A DNA stretch of 64,000 nt from Bacteroidetes bacterium SW_9_63_38 (GTDB taxonomy: Bacteria > Bacteroidota > Rhodothermia > Rhodothermales > Salinibacteraceae): assembly GCA_003022435.1 (NCBI GenBank), contig PXUA01000003.1, positions 62,001 to 126,000 of the forward strand. Reading direction: 5' to 3'. The notes below the pieces were generated by a model. That model had not been told where the DNA came from. It saw only the letters and a list, made by a program, of their open reading frames with translations, and made no database searches. The position numbers were made by a program, and so were the translations under genes. This document shows positions 37,085-45,827 of this stretch, one piece after another; position 1 is the stretch's first letter; each line of letters opens with the position of its first letter.

Positions 37085-39070
37085 ATGAAGGCTCCGGAGT
37101 CCTTTCCTGCCGGCACGGCGACGCGTCCGGATACCGATCGCGAACAGCGTCGGCTCCACACGCTCGACCAGTACGACGTGCTTGAAAAGCCACCGCAGGA
37201 GGCGTTCGACCGCGTGACGCGAATTGCCACGCGTCTCTTTGAGGTGCCCGTGGCGATGGTCAACTTCATCGATCAGGAGAACCAGTGGTGCCTGTCGACC
37301 TGCGGAATGGACCTGGAGAAAACCTCCCTGGAGGCGTCGTTCTGCGTCCACACGGTTGACCAGAACGAGGTCATGGTCGTGGAGAATACGGCTGCCGACA
37401 GCCGGTTCGGCGACAATCCGCTCGTCACGGGGACGTCGCACATTCGGTTCTATGCGGGAGCGCCGTTGGTGGCGCCCAACGGCCATTCGCTCGGGGCCCT
37501 CTGTCTATTGGACGACGAGCCTCGCTCGTTTTCGGCGGCGGATCGGGCGATGCTCGTCGATTTGGCGGGCGTGGTCATGGACGAGCTTAACCTGCGGCAC
37601 TACGCCTCGGACCTCGACGCCTCCCGGCGGGTCCACCGGGCGGTGAGTGAACAGCGCCGGCGGATTCTGGAGAGCATTACCGACGCGTTCATCGCACTCG
37701 ACGACGACTGGACCTTCACCTATGTGAATGCACAGGCGGAGGCCTTTCTAGACCGATCCCGGGATGAGCTGCTCGGCAACATCTTTTGGGAAGAGTTCCC
37801 GGAGACGAGGGGGTCGACCTTTCAGGAAAGGTTCGAAGCCGCGAGCCGCGAGCAGGAAACCGTCGAGTTTATCGAGCACTACCCGCCGCTGGACCGCTGG
37901 TTCGAGGTCAAGGCCTTTCCGTTTGAGGGCGGGCTGTCGATTTACTTCGACGATGTTACCGACCGGCTGGAGACGGAGGAGGACCTGCGTCGGGAGCAGG
38001 ACCTCACGGAAGCGATCATGGACACGAGCGTGACGGCGCTTATAATCGTTGAGGCGGACGGGACCATTTCTTTTGCGAATGATCCCGCCGTCGACATCCT
38101 CGGGGACGACGAGGGGCAGCTGGGAGATACCGTGTATGATGGGAGCCTCAAAACCCTCGACGGAACGCCGGTGTCGGACGGAGAGCGGCCCTTCAACCGC
38201 ATTCTGGAGACCGGGACTCCGATTTCGGACGAGCGCTATCTGTTTGAAGGAATCGGGGGCGACGAGCGCTACATTGCTGTGAGCGGAGCGCCGCTTCGGG
38301 ATCCCGACGGGACGATCCGGCAGGTCGTGTTCTCCATTGAGGACATTACCGATCAAGTCGAGTATGAGCGGGAGCTGAAGGCGGCCAAGGAGGAAGCCGA
38401 GCAGGCCAACCAGCTCAAGTCGGCGTTCCTCGCCAACATGAGCCACGACATTCAAACGCCGTTGTCCTCCATCATGAACCACGCGGATTTGCTGCGCCGC
38501 GAGGTGGAGGCCGAGCACGAGGACCGGATCAACCTCATCAAGCGCAGCAGCAACCGGCTGCTCGATACCCTGGAGTCGGTGCTCGATCTGTCGAAGCTGG
38601 AGGCCGGGGCCGTGGAGCCGACGCTGGAATCCCTCAATCTGGCCGACGAGCTGATCGGGACCGCGGAGATTTTCCAGCCCCAGGCGGAGGGGGGCGACAT
38701 TGAGTTGACGGCGGAGGTCGAAGAGCCGCTGCACGCTAAACTCGACCCCACGATGCTGCACCGCATCACGGACAACCTGCTCAGCAATGCGCTGAAGTTC
38801 ACCGGGGCAGGGGGGACGGTGACGCTTCGCGCCTATCGAAAAGAGGAGCACGTGGTCATTGAGGTCGCCGATACGGGAGAGGGGATTGACGAATCGTTTC
38901 TGCCCAATCTCTTTGAGCCGTTTGTGCGCGAGGACGAGCAGATGAGCGCGGAGGGGACGGGCCTCGGCCTTGCCATTACCAAAAACCTGACGGATGTGAT
39001 GGACGGAGACATCGACGTGGAGAGCGAGAAGGACGTGGGGACCACCTTCACAGTGCGGCTGCCGCAGTAG
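37085..39070 (+). CDS. GAF-PAS-PAS sensor histidine kinase (cytoplasmic)
   Basis: 661 aa without membrane segments. GAF domain about residues 20-175, two PAS domains about 195-315 and 320-430, a coiled segment, then HisKA with His454 in NMSHDIQTPLSS (most kinases have SHEIRTPL), and HATPase_c with N-box DNLLSNALKFT, G1 DTGEGID and G2 GTGLGLAI. A soluble sensor of small molecules or redox/light is likely. No receiver domain or response-regulator gene is adjacent, so its partner is unknown. Confidence 0.93.
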   Translation: MKAPESFPAGTATRPDTDREQRRLHTLDQYDVLEKPPQEAFDRVTRIATRLFEVPVAMVNFIDQENQWCLSTCGMDLEKTSLEASFCVHTVDQNEVMVVENTAADSRFGDNPLVTGTSHIRFYAGAPLVAPNGHSLGALCLLDDEPRSFSAADRAMLVDLAGVVMDELNLRHYASDLDASRRVHRAVSEQRRRILESITDAFIALDDDWTFTYVNAQAEAFLDRSRDELLGNIFWEEFPETRGSTFQERFEAASREQETVEFIEHYPPLDRWFEVKAFPFEGGLSIYFDDVTDRLETEEDLRREQDLTEAIMDTSVTALIIVEADGTISFANDPAVDILGDDEGQLGDTVYDGSLKTLDGTPVSDGERPFNRILETGTPISDERYLFEGIGGDERYIAVSGAPLRDPDGTIRQVVFSIEDITDQVEYERELKAAKEEAEQANQLKSAFLANMSHDIQTPLSSIMNHADLLRREVEAEHEDRINLIKRSSNRLLDTLESVLDLSKLEAGAVEPTLESLNLADELIGTAEIFQPQAEGGDIELTAEVEEPLHAKLDPTMLHRITDNLLSNALKFTGAGGTVTLRAYRKEEHVVIEVADTGEGIDESFLPNLFEPFVREDEQMSAEGTGLGLAITKNLTDVMDGDIDVESEKDVGTTFTVRLPQ

Positions 39071-39159
39071 GCTGGTATCATCCCCTTTCTAAGCGAAGAC
39101 GGTATAGGACCGTGCGGCATTGCGGGGTGTTCACACTTCCACCCGGCCCCCGGACGAGA

Positions 39160-39179
39160 AATCACCTCTTTGGGTGATT
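39160..39179. promoter_or_regulatory. Palindrome AATCACC-N6-GGTGATT upstream of flavoprotein gene
   Basis: Perfect 7-bp arms with a 6-nt spacer, 135 bp before the start at 39315. The core TCACC-N6-GGTGA recurs upstream of the Sll0783-family gene at 41964-41979. A second inverted repeat, AATACGC-N11-GCGTATT, lies at 39227-39251. Candidate operators of the Nit1C locus. Confidence 0.5.
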
Positions 39180-39314
39180 GTGGTCAAACGTGGTCTTGGG
39201 TTTCGTAACTGGTGCGTCCGGGGAAGAATACGCGAAACATTCGGGCGTATTGGTATCTTGCAGCGGATGTTGCGGTGCCGGTCGTGTCCCACTCACACCA
39301 GATGACGAGACCCT

Positions 39315-40583
39315 ATGGATGCACACTACCCGGTGATCATCGTCGGCGGCGGACAGGCCGGCCTTTCGACCAGTTACTGCCTCACACAGCGCGGCATTGA
39401 GCACGTCGTCCTCGAAAAGAACCGGACCGCAGAGGCGTGGCGGTCCCAGCGCTGGGACACGTTCTGCCTCGTGACGCCGAACTGGCAATGCCGACTGCCC
39501 GGCTTCTCGTACGTGGACGAGTACGGGGGGGACGACCCGCACGGGTTCATGCCCCGCGAAGAGATTGTGGAGTACGTGGAGGCGTATGCCGAGTCGTTCG
39601 ATCTGCCGGTGGAGACGGGCGTGACCGTGGAGGCAGTGACGCAGGATGAGACGAGCGATGGCTACGTGGTGGATACCGACACCGGCACGTACCGCGCCGA
39701 TCAGGTGGTGATTGCCGTGGGCACGTACCACGAGCCCAACGTGCCGCCGATGGCGGCCGATTTGCCCGACGACATACACCAGTTGCACTCGTCGGAATAC
39801 CAGAATCCGGAGTCGCTGCCGGAGGGAGAGATCATGGTTGTTGGATCTGGGCAGTCCGGGACCCAGATTGCGGAGGATCTGCATTGGGACGGCCGGCAGG
39901 TGCATCTGTGTGTGGGGGAGGCCCCGCGGGCGCCGCGCCGGTATCGGGGGCGCGACGTGGTAGCGTGGCTCGACGACATGGGGCATTACGACCGGCCCAT
40001 CTACGACCACCCGGAGGGGGAAGACATGCGCCACAAGACCAATCACTACCTCTCGGGGCGCGGCGACGGGGGGCACACCATCGACCTCCGCGAGCTGTAC
40101 CTGGAGGGAATGGAGCTCTACGGACGGCTGGAGGACGCGGACGGCACCGACCTTACGTTCCGTCCCAACCTGACGGAGAATCTGGAGGCCGCCGACGCAT
40201 CCGCCGCCGACATCAAGCGGCGCATCGACGAGTATATTGCCGAGCACGACATCGACGCGCCAACTGAACAGCCGTACCAACCGTCCTGGACGCCGGACGA
40301 GGATCCCACCGGCCTCGATCTGGGCAGTACCGACATCAGTACGGTGTTGTGGGCGACCGGGTACGGCTATGACTTCAGCTGGGTCGATGTGCCGGTCTTT
40401 GACGACACCGGCTATCCCGAGTACTACCGCGGGGTCACCGACGCCGATGGGCTCTACTTCGTCGGGCTCGCGTGGCTCTACACCTGGGGCTCCGGACGCT
40501 TTGCGGGTGTGGGCCGCGACGCCGAGTATCTGGCCGAGCAGATTGAGGAGCAGCAGGCCGTGGTCGAACCGGTGAAGGCGTAG
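39315..40583 (+). CDS. MSMEG_0569-family flavin-dependent oxidoreductase (Nit1C cluster)
   Basis: 422 aa. N-terminal FAD motif IVGGGQAGLSTSY, flavoprotein-monooxygenase-type region FLVTPNWQ-like (FCLVTPNWQCRLPGF), then the NADPH motif VVGSGQSGTQIAEDL near residue 180 and a C-terminal FVGLAWLYTWGSGRFAGVG. This matches the flavoprotein of the Nit1C/nitrogen-starvation cluster. It probably oxidises a small nitrogenous substrate; the reaction is not established here. It is separated from the main operon by the divergent regulator, but both have the same upstream palindrome. Confidence 0.88.
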   Translation: MDAHYPVIIVGGGQAGLSTSYCLTQRGIEHVVLEKNRTAEAWRSQRWDTFCLVTPNWQCRLPGFSYVDEYGGDDPHGFMPREEIVEYVEAYAESFDLPVETGVTVEAVTQDETSDGYVVDTDTGTYRADQVVIAVGTYHEPNVPPMAADLPDDIHQLHSSEYQNPESLPEGEIMVVGSGQSGTQIAEDLHWDGRQVHLCVGEAPRAPRRYRGRDVVAWLDDMGHYDRPIYDHPEGEDMRHKTNHYLSGRGDGGHTIDLRELYLEGMELYGRLEDADGTDLTFRPNLTENLEAADASAADIKRRIDEYIAEHDIDAPTEQPYQPSWTPDEDPTGLDLGSTDISTVLWATGYGYDFSWVDVPVFDDTGYPEYYRGVTDADGLYFVGLAWLYTWGSGRFAGVGRDAEYLAEQIEEQQAVVEPVKA

Positions 40584-40659
40584 TGGCAACTTTCCGATTC
40601 CGCTTCGTTCATCGGGGAATGGCGCGTTCGCCTTCGCTCGCCCAGCGTGCCGCTATCGC

Positions 40660-40755
40660 GTGGAGGCACGGGAGCGTGGAGGCATGGAAGCGTGGAGGCA
40701 TGGAAGCGTGGAGGCATGGAAGCGTGGAGGCATGGAAGCGTGGAGGCATGGATGC
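40660..40755 (+). repeat. 16-bp tandem repeat, six units
   Basis: Unit GTGGAGGCATGGAAGC repeated six times exactly end to end; the first unit has two substitutions and the last one, and the four middle units are identical. A short inverted counterpart (CCATGCGTCCAGAGCCTCCA) follows at about 40770. It lies between the 3' ends of the flavoprotein and regulator genes, which converge here. Confidence 0.95.
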
Positions 40756-40859
40756 AATACGTCGTTGCGTCCATGCGTCCAGAGCCTCCACGCATTCATT
40801 TAGAAGCCGAAGGCACCGCTGGAGACAGGCGTGACCTACGGGCGCCGCTTCGACGGACG

Positions 40860-41663
40860 TTACAGGTATCCATGCTCCTGGGCGAAGAAGAGGAGCTCCA
40901 CGGTGTTGTCCACCTCGGCCTTGCGCATCAGGCTCTTGCGGTGCGTGTTCACCGTGTTGACGCTGATGTAGAGCTCGTCGGCAATCTCGGCGCTCGTGTG
41001 GCCGGTCCGGAGCAGGCGCAGCACGTCCATCTCCCGCTCCGTGAACAGGGTCGTATCCGAGCGCTCACTGCCGTCCCCGTCCAGGAATTCTTCGAAGCGA
41101 TCACTGCGGGGCCCGAACACCTCCCAGGTCACGGTCTGGTCGCCGGTCACATGGCTGATGTCCGTGCACCGGCTGATGTAGGCCTCCACGTGGCCGTCGT
41201 CGTCTTTCAGGAAGGGCGTACTCTTGCGCAGCACCGATACGTAGTGCCCGTCGTCCGTGCGCATCCGATAGGTCACGTGGCAGGACGACTCGAAGGGCAC
41301 GAGGTCCTGGGAGTACTCCATCACGAACGACAGGAGCGCCTGCGAGACCTCGAAGTACTGGGGGAGATCGCCCGGATGGATGTGTTCGACGAAGAAGTCG
41401 GGGGTGAGCCGGGTCAGGTCGTACCCGAGCGCCTGCTCAAACCCAGCGTGGTGGTACCGTCCCGTATCCACGTCGTGAATGTAGAGGAACTGGTTGGGCC
41501 ACAGCTGCACGTCCTGCAGGTACGTGCGAATCTTCTGCTCACGCTGGCTCAGGTTCCCCCGGTGGTCCTGCTTCAGGTCGTGCAGGAAGGTTTTGAATCG
41601 GTCGGACGAGAGTTCGAGCTGCTGCTCGAGCGTGGAGGGCACGTTCGTGAACGAAGAAGCCAT
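40860..41663 (-). CDS. PAS-LuxR transcriptional regulator of the Nit1C locus
   Basis: 267 aa from ATG (MASSFTNVPSTLEQQ). A PAS-like sensor (about residues 55-175: YIHDVDTGRYHHAGFEQALG, then RKSTPFLKDDDGHVEAYISR) precedes a GerE/LuxR helix-turn-helix at the C-terminus (LFTEREMDVLRLLRTGHTSA, then EIADELYISVNTVNTHRKSL). There is no receiver Asp, so it senses a ligand or partner directly. It is divergent from the Sll0783-nitrilase operon and convergent with the flavoprotein gene, the position expected of a local regulator. That it binds the TCACC-N6-GGTGA sites is inference. Confidence 0.88.
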   Translation of the reverse strand: MASSFTNVPSTLEQQLELSSDRFKTFLHDLKQDHRGNLSQREQKIRTYLQDVQLWPNQFLYIHDVDTGRYHHAGFEQALGYDLTRLTPDFFVEHIHPGDLPQYFEVSQALLSFVMEYSQDLVPFESSCHVTYRMRTDDGHYVSVLRKSTPFLKDDDGHVEAYISRCTDISHVTGDQTVTWEVFGPRSDRFEEFLDGDGSERSDTTLFTEREMDVLRLLRTGHTSAEIADELYISVNTVNTHRKSLMRKAEVDNTVELLFFAQEHGYL

Positions 41664-42085
41664 TGGTGGGGAGAAACGACACACAGGAACAGGGCGAACG
41701 GAGACACGGCACCCCCCCTGCCGGCATAACTGGAAGAGGGTGCTATAAGGCGGGCCGTCAGACGACGGATGGGGGGACTACGGGGCGGAGAAAGGCCGAC
41801 CTCATACGACGATTCCGGAACGTGTTGCAAGGGCACGGGAATCCTTTTCTTTCAACACGGGGCCTCCTATTCTTCTAGCAAATATGGGTTCCCAGAAGAT
41901 TTATCTGTGCATTTAGTACTTTTTGCGAAAAAAGATAAATCAATATCGGGAATATGCCTCAATTCACCAGAATTGGTGATTTACATCCTCAGGGGGAGCC
42001 ATTAGGCTAGAATTGACGCTCGAAAAGGAGCGCTCAGTGAGGACCTGCACCTGCTTTTCCCTTCCATTAGTCCAGACTTGACTTT
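41664..42085. promoter_or_regulatory. Divergent control region of the Nit1C operon, with palindrome
   Basis: 422 bp between the regulator and the Sll0783-family gene. The part 41870-41990 is markedly AT-rich against the GC-rich surroundings. Within it, 41964-41979 is TCACCA-gaat-TGGTGA, sharing TCACC-N6-GGTGA with 39160-39179. It lies 106 bp before the operon start. It is presumed to hold both promoters; exact -33/-7 boxes were not fixed. Confidence 0.55.
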
Positions 42086-42568
42086 ATGCCAGCAGTTGAC
42101 ATTGAGCCGCACGAAGACGGCGACTACTTCGTTGATTACGACGACAAGAAATTCGAGGACGTGCAGGCGGAAGAGGGCGAGAAGGCCCTCGTCACGTTCC
42201 ATACCGTTGCCTTCGAGGGGTCGATTGCCCTCGTGAACATGATGTCCGCCAACCGGCTGATCCGAAAAGGCTTCGACACGTCGGTGCTGCTGTACGGGCC
42301 GGGTGTGACGCTCGGGATCCAGCGTGGGTATCCGACGCTCGGCGACGCGGCGTTCAACGGGCATCAGAACTACGCGGAGCGTCTCGAGAAAATCATGGAC
42401 GAGGGCGGGGACGTGTACGCCTGCCGGTTTGCGCTCCAGGCCCTGTACGGCCACGGCGAGGCCGCCCTCCTGCCCGGCATCGAGCCGATTGACCCGACGG
42501 ATGTGCTCGACATCATTCTTCTGCATGACCGTGAGGATGCCTTCGTGATGGACACGTGGATGATGTAG
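42086..42568 (+). CDS. MSMEG_0572/Sll0783-family nitrogen-starvation response protein (Nit1C cluster)
   Basis: 160 aa, acidic. The block [20 protein letters not shown], then [29 protein letters not shown] and [15 protein letters not shown] identify the family first noted as Sll0783 in Synechocystis, where it is induced by nitrogen starvation and needed for normal PHB accumulation. The biochemical role is unknown. First gene of the operon; the nitrilase follows after 271 bp. Confidence 0.88.
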   Translation: MPAVDIEPHEDGDYFVDYDDKKFEDVQAEEGEKALVTFHTVAFEGSIALVNMMSANRLIRKGFDTSVLLYGPGVTLGIQRGYPTLGDAAFNGHQNYAERLEKIMDEGGDVYACRFALQALYGHGEAALLPGIEPIDPTDVLDIILLHDREDAFVMDTWMM

Positions 42569-42839
42569 GTCCGTGCGTGAGGACAGTGACCCTGCACAAC
42601 GACTCCGACGAGTGCGAGCCTCGGTACTCGATGACACAGTCGTCAGCGTTTGCCGGCGACGGTCAACCCCGAGCGTTTCCACACACGAGATGTGGAGGGA
42701 AACAGCGTAGCAGGCGCTGCGATGTCTCTCGCGTCAATTGGAGCACAACTGCGTTGTGGACGCTCACTGGGCGGGGCCGAGAGGCCTCGCCGGGGTGTCC
42801 TCGATTGGGGTGGACTCACCATGGTTTCCATAATTCAGC

Positions 42840-43955
42840 ATGTCAACGATGACTGATTCGACAGAGGCGAGCACGGTCAAGGCGGCTGCCGTTCAACTGA
42901 CGCCCGTGCTGGAGGACCGGCAGGCTACCACCGAGAAGGTATGCGACAAGATTCGAGAGGCGGGCACGGAGGGGGCGGAGATTGCCGTCTTCCCGGAGAC
43001 GTTTATTCCAAATTATCCGTACTTCGCGTTTGTGAAGCCGCCGGCGGCCACCGGAAGCGCGCACTTAACGCTGTACGAACAGGCCGTCGAGGTGCCGGGG
43101 CCGGTGACCGAGCAGGTGGGCACCGCTGCGCGCGAGTGGGGGATGGTGGTCGTGCTCGGCGTCAACGAGCGGGCGCACGGTACCATCTACAACACGCAGG
43201 TGATCTTCGACGCCACCGGCGAGATTTTGATGACGCGGCGCAAGATTACACCCACCTTCCACGAGCGCATGATTTGGGGCCAGGGCGACGGCAGCGGGCT
43301 CCGAGCCGTGGATACGGAGGTCGGGCGCGTCGGGGCGCTGGCGTGCTGGGAGCACTACAACCCGCTGGCCCGCTACGCGCTGATGGCCGACCACGAGGCG
43401 ATTCACTGCAGCCAGTTCCCCGGCTCGATGGTCGGTTCGACCTTCACCGACCAGATGGAGGTGACGATCCGCCATCATGCCCTGGAGTCGGGATGCTTCG
43501 TGATTAACTCGACCGGCTGGCTGCGCGAGGAGCAAATCGAGGAGATTGCCCCGAACAACCTGCAGAAGGCGCTCACGGAGGGATGTATGACGGCGATCAT
43601 TTCGCCGGAGGGGAAGCACCTGGCGGAGCCGATCACGGAGGGGGAGGGTATTCTGTACGCCGACCTTGACCTCCAGCTCATCGAGAAGCGCAAGCGCATG
43701 ATGGACTCGGTGGGGCACTACGCCCGGCCCGAGCTTCTGTCGCTGCGCATCGACAACACGGATCACAAACCCGCAGTGTACAAACATGCCGACCGAGACG
43801 ACGACCTCGTCGCCGACGCGCCGTCCGGACCGGACGGAGAATCGAACGGCGTCTCCTCCCCCAGCCGCGTCCGAGACAGCGGAAACATCCGAGACGGAGA
43901 CGACGGAAATTCCCCTGCCGGTGCTCCAGACGGAGGACGAGACGCCCTTCTCTAG
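42840..43955 (+). CDS. Nit6803-family nitrilase (Nit1C cluster)
   Basis: 371 aa. The catalytic residues Glu53 (FPETF), Lys135 (RRKITPTF), Glu142 and Cys169 ([11 protein letters not shown]) fall at the same numbers as in the Synechocystis nitrilase Nit6803 when counted from ATG 42840. It hydrolyses nitriles to acids and ammonia. The last 40 or so residues, after KPAVYKHA, are a low-complexity Ser/Gly/Asp tail that overlaps the next gene's frame by up to 170 bp, longer than in the family. Confidence 0.93.
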   Translation: MSTMTDSTEASTVKAAAVQLTPVLEDRQATTEKVCDKIREAGTEGAEIAVFPETFIPNYPYFAFVKPPAATGSAHLTLYEQAVEVPGPVTEQVGTAAREWGMVVVLGVNERAHGTIYNTQVIFDATGEILMTRRKITPTFHERMIWGQGDGSGLRAVDTEVGRVGALACWEHYNPLARYALMADHEAIHCSQFPGSMVGSTFTDQMEVTIRHHALESGCFVINSTGWLREEQIEEIAPNNLQKALTEGCMTAIISPEGKHLAEPITEGEGILYADLDLQLIEKRKRMMDSVGHYARPELLSLRIDNTDHKPAVYKHADRDDDLVADAPSGPDGESNGVSSPSRVRDSGNIRDGDDGNSPAGAPDGGRDALL

Positions 43956-45099
43956 CGGTCCGGATAGCACCGCGCCGTCCAGCAGCACGGCGCCCCCCTC
44001 CGAGCGGCTCCAGGTCGAGCTCCAGTCGCACGGCCTGCGACTGGCGACGCACGAGGCCGGCGCGGCGAGTCGACAGGGTGGGGCGGGCCCGAGCGACCAC
44101 AAGGCAGTGAGTGTGGACGGATCCACCATCATGGTGCCCGTGCACACCGCGCAGTCCGATGAGTCGCCCTACTACGCCACCGCCCCAAATAGTCAGGGCG
44201 CCGCTACGCTCTACCGCGACGACGAGCAGGTGGGTACGGTCTCGTTTCCGGATCCGCCCCAGTTCTATCGCCACGAGACCTCCGACGGCGTGCCGATGTG
44301 GAAGGTGGCGAAGCTGCACAGCCACAACGTGCTGGCCACCACGGTGCTGCAGCGCTGCATCCGGTACGACGATCGGGAGACCGCGTGCCAGTTCTGTGCG
44401 ATTGGGCAGTCGCTAGAGGCCGAGCGCACCATCGCTTACAAGAAGCCGCATCACCTCGCGGAAGTGGCGGAGGTAGCTGTCGAGCACGACGGCGTCGATC
44501 AGTTTGTGATGACGACGGGCACGCCCAACACGGAGGACCGCGGCTGCAAGCTGCTTCATGAGAGCGCCGCTGCCGTACAGGACGCCGTGGATCTGGGCAT
44601 TCAGGTGCAGTGCGAGCCGCCCAGCGACTTCGGCTGGTTTCCCAAACTCCGAGAGGCTGGGGCCGATGCCATCGGCATGCATCTGGAGGCCGTCCAGCCC
44701 GAAGTGCGGAAGGAGATCATGCCCGGCAAGGCCCAGGTCCCGGTCGACTACTACATGGATGCCTTTGAGGCCGCGGTGGAGGTCTTCGGCACCGGCAACG
44801 TGAGTACCTACATTCTAGCCGGCCTCGGGGACTCGAAGGAGGCGCTGATTTCGAGAAGTCAGGCCCTGATCGACATCGGGGTTTACCCTTTCATCGTGCC
44901 GTTTGTGCCTATTACCGGCACGCCGCTGGAGGACCACGATCCGCCCGGCGACGCCTTCATGGAAGCGGTGCTCGCTCCGGTGGGGCAAATGCTGGTAGAG
45001 GCCGGTATGACCTCCGACACCCTCGATGCGGGCTGCGCCAAGTGCGGGGCCTGCTCGACCCTTCGTTCCTTCGAAGAAAAAGCCCGACAGAACCAGTGA
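43786..45099 (+). CDS. MSMEG_0568/Sll0785-family radical SAM protein (Nit1C cluster)
   Basis: Up to 437 aa from ATG 43786; GTG 43921 would give 392 aa and a 35-bp overlap with the nitrilase gene. The first 70 residues are Thr/Ser/Pro/Glu-rich and poorly conserved in character. Putative 4Fe-4S ligands are Cys191, Cys201 and Cys204 (C-x9-C-x2-C; not the usual C-x3-C-x2-C). A second triad, CAKCGAC (417, 420, 423), near the C-terminus may hold another cluster. Reaction unknown; in Nit1C loci it is thought to supply or process the nitrile substrate. The stop overlaps the next start (GTGA). Confidence 0.88.
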   Translation: MPTETTTSSPTRRPDRTENRTASPPPAASETAETSETETTEIPLPVLQTEDETPFSSGPDSTAPSSSTAPPSERLQVELQSHGLRLATHEAGAASRQGGAGPSDHKAVSVDGSTIMVPVHTAQSDESPYYATAPNSQGAATLYRDDEQVGTVSFPDPPQFYRHETSDGVPMWKVAKLHSHNVLATTVLQRCIRYDDRETACQFCAIGQSLEAERTIAYKKPHHLAEVAEVAVEHDGVDQFVMTTGTPNTEDRGCKLLHESAAAVQDAVDLGIQVQCEPPSDFGWFPKLREAGADAIGMHLEAVQPEVRKEIMPGKAQVPVDYYMDAFEAAVEVFGTGNVSTYILAGLGDSKEALISRSQALIDIGVYPFIVPFVPITGTPLEDHDPPGDAFMEAVLAPVGQMLVEAGMTSDTLDAGCAKCGACSTLRSFEEKARQNQ

Positions 45100-45677
45100 T
45101 TCTTGATCCGCCGAGCACCCCGAAATGCCGACACCTCCACTTTCGTTTTGCGCGTGAGCCGTGGGAGCGACAGGGCTACTGCGACCTCCGGCGCGAGATT
45201 TTCTGCGAGGAGCAAAGCATCTTTGAGGGCACGGACCGGGACGAGCACGATGCCGACGCGCTCCCGATCGTGGCCGTGCGCAACCGCATGGGGGTTGGCG
45301 ACGAGGTGGTCGGCGTCGTCCGCATTGACGAGCGCGTGCCCGGCGTCTGGTGGGGCAGCCGGCTCGGGGTGGCGGAGCCGTACCGCAAGCTGACCGACTT
45401 CACGGCGCACAACGTGTTCGAGGATGAGGCACCGCTTCGCTTCTCGTCGGTCGGGGCGACGCTCATCTACAAGGCCGTGAGCTCGGCCCACGCGTTCGGG
45501 GCGCAGCGCTTCTTCGCGCACGTCCAGCGCCAGAACGTGCCGCTCTTCCGGCGCCTCCACTGGGATTCGATCGAAGAGGTCACCCTGCACGGGCGGCTCC
45601 ACCACAAGATGGAGGCGGATTTGTTGTGCTATCCGGCCTCGACCCTCCTGCAGGAGCGTGCCCTCCAGCCTGCGTGA
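45096..45677 (+). CDS. MSMEG_0567/Sll0786-family GNAT acetyltransferase (Nit1C cluster)
   Basis: 193 aa from GTG 45096, which shares bases with the radical SAM stop (GTGA), a sign of translational coupling. The GNAT core is visible: LRREIFCEEQSIFEG, VVGVVRIDE (beta-4), WGSRLGVAEPYRK (a variant of the acetyl-CoA loop), AHVQRQNVPLFRRLHW. The family is known as nitrogen-starvation N-acetyltransferase of the Nit1C cluster. The acceptor is unknown. Confidence 0.87.
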   Translation: MILDPPSTPKCRHLHFRFAREPWERQGYCDLRREIFCEEQSIFEGTDRDEHDADALPIVAVRNRMGVGDEVVGVVRIDERVPGVWWGSRLGVAEPYRKLTDFTAHNVFEDEAPLRFSSVGATLIYKAVSSAHAFGAQRFFAHVQRQNVPLFRRLHWDSIEEVTLHGRLHHKMEADLLCYPASTLLQERALQPA

Positions 45678-45760
45678 AGCGTGAGCCGTGACGCGTGCGG
45701 GAGCCTGGACCGGTCCTTCACGCATCACGAAATCACGCATCACGAAATCACGTCTCACGG
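45671..45760. repeat. Inverted 'CACGCATCACGAAAT' word repeat
   Basis: Right side: CACGCATCACGAAAT occurs twice in tandem at 45720-45750, then CACGTCTCACGG. Left side: GCGTGAAGCGTGAGCCGTGA, the same words in reverse orientation (45673-45695). They can pair across a short loop in the gap between the GNAT and AIR-synthase-like genes. Confidence 0.65.
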
Positions 45761-45827
45761 TTCCTGCGTCTCCGAAATCGGCGGAGCCTGGCGTGACGAG
45801 CGACGCTTCAGAATCGACCCAATCCTC

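Noticed and set aside
40660-40755. CRISPR array
   Set aside because: Units of 16 bp follow each other without spacers and no cas gene is present.
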